Source: Dryococelus australis (taxonomy: Eukaryota > Arthropoda > Insecta > Phasmatodea > Phasmatidae). From it: DNA of 64,000 bases. Position 1 is the stretch's first letter. Every line of letters starts with the position of its first letter. Of the stretch, positions 60,905 to 64,000 are shown in pieces. The notes beneath the pieces were generated by a model. It saw only the letters and a program-made list of their open reading frames with translations. It searched no databases and had not been told where the DNA came from. The stretch lies in the NCBI GenBank assembly GCA_029891345.1, contig CM056995.1:80911895-80975894 (forward strand). Direction: 5' to 3'. A program made the translations under genes and the position numbers.

Positions 60905-61120
60905 ATGGACTATTCACGGTAAAGTGAGCACTTTTGAAAGCCGTCTCATTTGAATAATAGCCTATAAATATATATTTTAACCTTAGACGTTGACTTCAGA
61001 GTGCGGTGGAATATACACAATGCGTATATTACTTACATGGCAATATTTATTTTAAAAATGTGGTTAAAGGACAAAAATGGCCGGAAGGAAAAACTAGGGC
61101 CTCAGAAATGCTACGGTCTA
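60905..61120. mobile_element. Tc1-type MITE, degraded
   Basis: Left end gactattcacggtaaagtga-gcacttttgaaagcc; the right end is decayed (agggcctcagaaatgctacg). Confidence 0.6.
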
Positions 61121-61739
61121 TGACACAGATGTTACGTGTACGTTCAAGCAATCTCTCGTATTTCTGCAAATCAGTTTCAGAATTTTTAAGATTCCTTACT
61201 AATTTCTGCAGTTTCATCTCGCCAAGTGTTCGAATAACTTCATCCCATGAGAATATTACATTAATGCATTTCGCTACTGCATTCGCTATTGTGCATACTG
61301 GATATCACGCCCCTCCTTGTTTAGGAAAATAAATCGGCTGCAATATCACAATACTTTTCAGTGACATGGCCTTCACAATTCCCACGTTATAAATTACACA
61401 AACTTCCCTCATATCTGGTCCCGTTGTAAATTACTCTGAATCTTACGGCCAGCACCTAAGACATCAAAAGCCAAGCTATTATCAAATGCAGATTTTCACA
61501 AATAATAGGTATAAGTGTTAATATTTTATTTATGTAATCCAAAGCCAATGTCTGAAATAATATTTTCCATGCAACACCTGCATAGCGAGATTAAAGTAAA
61601 TGTGTTTTTACACAAATTCTTCCTGTAATATACAGGTCGATCCAGAAATACAGATAAAAACTTCGTGAGAAGATAAGTTATGGAAAAAACTGTAAAAACA
61701 TAATACGACCAGTGACCCAACGTGGTTAAGGAAAATATA
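61121..61739. other. Non-coding stretch
   Basis: No supported gene or repeat. Confidence 0.45.
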
Positions 61740-63818
61740 CAGTCACTGACATACTGCAAGTATTCGTACAGTCCCGTGCTTTTATTTCAATTTGAATCAG
61801 ATCGTATAATTAAGTTTATCGAGAGCCAGCTTTACTACAATATAAAAGTGTGAAGGTTGAAATTGCACGTATTGAACGCGGCAATGAAAATAAGTCGGTA
61901 GCAGATGGACACTCAAATCTTTTTCTGCTACGTCGATCACTGCACGGACAAAAATATTCTTACATTTTGAATTCTTGCGAGAAAATGTCACCGTACAGGT
62001 GAACCTATTTATCCCGGCCGCACTAGTCGCTTATTTGATATAAAAATTGACGGACGCATTAGTCTGACCGCAAATCTTTCAGAAATGGGACGGAAAAGCA
62101 GAGAAACCTCCATTGATAAACGACACATCATTATGAAGCTGCACCGCGGAGGAAAATCTTATACTGCAGTATTATAAAGACTTAACACCTGTTAGTGGAG
62201 AAAAAAGTGAACGTCCTCGCAAACTTTGCGCGAGACAAGCGGTACGTTATTAATAGGAGTCCACGGTGACATTTTCTGTGAAATCATTGTTTGAGTGTAT
62301 TTACTTATCTCGGTAAATAAATGTTCTGGAAATATGACTTTTTTGTCAGAAGAGATTAAAAAAAAAAATTATCTATGTCTCCATGTTTTTACTTATATGA
62401 AGTATATTCGTGGAGAAAACAATTTTTGAAAATGGTTAAGTATAGAATTTTTAAAGTGTGCCTATGCAGTTTCCTTAAGCGGCAAGAGAAAAGTACAAAC
62501 ATACGGGCGTAGTTTATTCTGTAGGCTTTCATCGCGTGTAATAAAACCCCACTGTTGCAGATCTAATTTGCACATTTCAGTACCACGACGGAAACACTGC
62601 ACGCCTTGCGCATACGAGCGATGAGGCATAGGCGTGCTAGTGTCGCCCGTATCGCTCACTCGCTTCTTGACCTTGGACGCGCAGCCGTGGACTTGTCTTA
62701 AGATCAAGAAAAATTAAAAATTACCTCTTCACAAATATGAGCACTGCTAGGAAAGTTCTATGGGATTTATGTATCTTCTAGAACAGTAACAAGGGTTCCC
62801 AATGAAGCAGGGTACCGAGCTAGGGCCACGAGACGGAAACCCTACAGAAGCAAACGAAACCAAACAACGATCAGTTTGCAAGGGCCTTTGTAAACGAAGA
62901 TTTTGCGCTCTGAACCAAGGCTTGATTGTCAAATGAGAGCAAATTTAATGTTTTTACTAATGATGGCCGAGATTTAGTATGGAGAAAACCGAACACTGAG
63001 TACAAAGAACTTAATCTGCAACTAAGGTGGAGTGTGGAGGTGGTATATCACGGTGTGGGGATGTATGGCGACCGCAGTGTTTGGAAATTAGTTTTTATTA
63101 AAAGAAATATGGACAAGTATTATTTAAAAGGAATTTAAAGAAAAGCATAGACAAGTCCGGTATTTGAAGTGACCTACTTCCATCATGACAATGGCCCAAA
63201 ACACGCAGCAAAAATAGTGCGTTTATGGCTTCTTTACAATACGCCTCACACTTTGCCAACACTGCCACAATCGCCGGATGTAAATCCAATTCAACATTTG
63301 GGGAGTGAATTCAAGACCAGGGTGCGAAATCACCACTTAATAAGAAAGTCACATCTGAAGGAAGTTAGATGGAGATTTTTGGACATTCGCCATTAAGATG
63401 AACATGACAAGACCATCTATCTGCATCGCAATGGCGAATGTCTAAAAATATCCATCCACTCATTCACCCGCATTGCACTATTCATTCAAATGAAGGAAGT
63501 TCTTCACGAATGGAACAACGTTGGGGATGAAACAACAAAATAAATTTTGTGATAATGCATCAAAGGCTAAGAGAAATAATATATCGAAAAGGAAATATTA
63601 AATTATGTCATTATGTACGGATACTTTTGTCCAAGTATGCAGTATCATGTATTTGTGTCTCATGGCTCTCCTATAATGTAATTAATGCAGTTAACATTAA
63701 GTTCAGCACGCTATAAGTAGTATGTTATGCAGTTCATTGCCAAAACCTGGTTATTCAGCTAATAATTTAAATTATCCTCAATGTATTAGTTTCGTACTAA
63801 TACTTTTGTGTGTGACTA
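61740..63818 (+). mobile_element. Tc1-like element C, with nested MITE
   Basis: Left end CAGTCACTGAC...AAGTATTCGTAC after TA; the inverse right end (gtactaatacttttgtgtgt, then gactaa near 63818) gives the matching repeat. Inside, from an ATG at 62085, comes MGRKSRETSIDKRHIIMKLH-RGGKSYTAV, then RPRKLCARDKRY-like sequence. After the nested repeat come SSRTVTRVPNEAGYRARATR, NESKFNVFTNDGRDLVWRKP, DNGPKHAAKIVRLW and PQSPDVNPIQHLGSEF. The DD(E) motifs can be followed, with several stops and frameshifts. Without the insert it would be about 1.64 kb, normal for Tc1. Confidence 0.8.
62258..62693 (-). mobile_element. MITE-like repeat, copy 2, nested in Tc1-like element C
   Basis: AGTCCACGG...CCGTGGACT at its edges. 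It aligns in reverse with 36845-37280 and splits the transposase frame between its DNA-binding and catalytic parts, so it inserted after the Tc1-like element did. Confidence 0.75.
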
Positions 63819-64000
63819 AGTCCTTGAAAATTAGGAATTAAAGCAAGTTATTCGCAAAATGTCAGAAACAGGGTGATAACATCGCCCATCGTTACGAAGT
63901 TATGGGGTGCTATGTTATTAACCAATAGAAACGTGTTTTGGAGTGTTTATAGAGCGTTTTGACGAATGACCGGAGTTTTGAAGATGAAGGCCTCGGTGAA

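Overview
The window looks like about 64 kb of nuclear DNA from an invertebrate animal, most likely an insect or other arthropod. This is inferred from the AT-rich composition, eukaryotic splice sites, an arthropod-type TATA/initiator pair, and dense Polinton, Tc1/mariner, pogo-like, hAT-like and tRNA-derived SINE elements. Nothing prokaryotic is present: no operons, rRNA or CRISPR. The species cannot be named from the sequence alone.

Almost the whole window is mobile DNA. Positions 1 to about 10033 are the right-hand part of a fossil Polinton/Maverick. It carries remnants of a phospholipase A2-like protein, an adenain-like protease, a DDE integrase with chromodomain, a packaging ATPase, other virion-type proteins and protein-primed DNA polymerase B. 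Positions 40242-55457 are a second, unrelated Polinton fossil, visible end to end: 15.2 kb, bounded by inverted repeats of about 1.2-1.3 kb and by a near-perfect 6-bp target duplication (gactgg/gacagg). It holds a decayed polymerase B and a tandem set of small related Cys/His/Trp-rich reading frames that I do not recognise.

Between the two Polintons lies what looks like the start of one host gene on the minus strand. A CpG-rich promoter (about 34.4-35.07 kb) contains an exon starting GCCACC-ATG (34609-34648). It is phase-compatible with a second exon at 12725-12802, across a 22-kb intron. The rest of the gene would lie left of the window, and Polinton 1 probably sits in its next intron. The N-terminal peptide is acidic then very basic; I do not recognise the protein.

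The intron and flanks carry many small DNA transposons and SINEs. One Tc1-type MITE family (ends like GGCTGTTCACGGTAAAGTG) has at least nine copies. Several insertions are nested: a hAT-like element in a MITE, with the unoccupied equivalent present elsewhere in the window; a Harbinger-like element in another TIR element; and a MITE in a Tc1 element. Three decayed Tc1-like transposases lie at 57.9-63.8 kb. Stretches not listed as genes or repeats show only AT-rich, non-coding-looking sequence.
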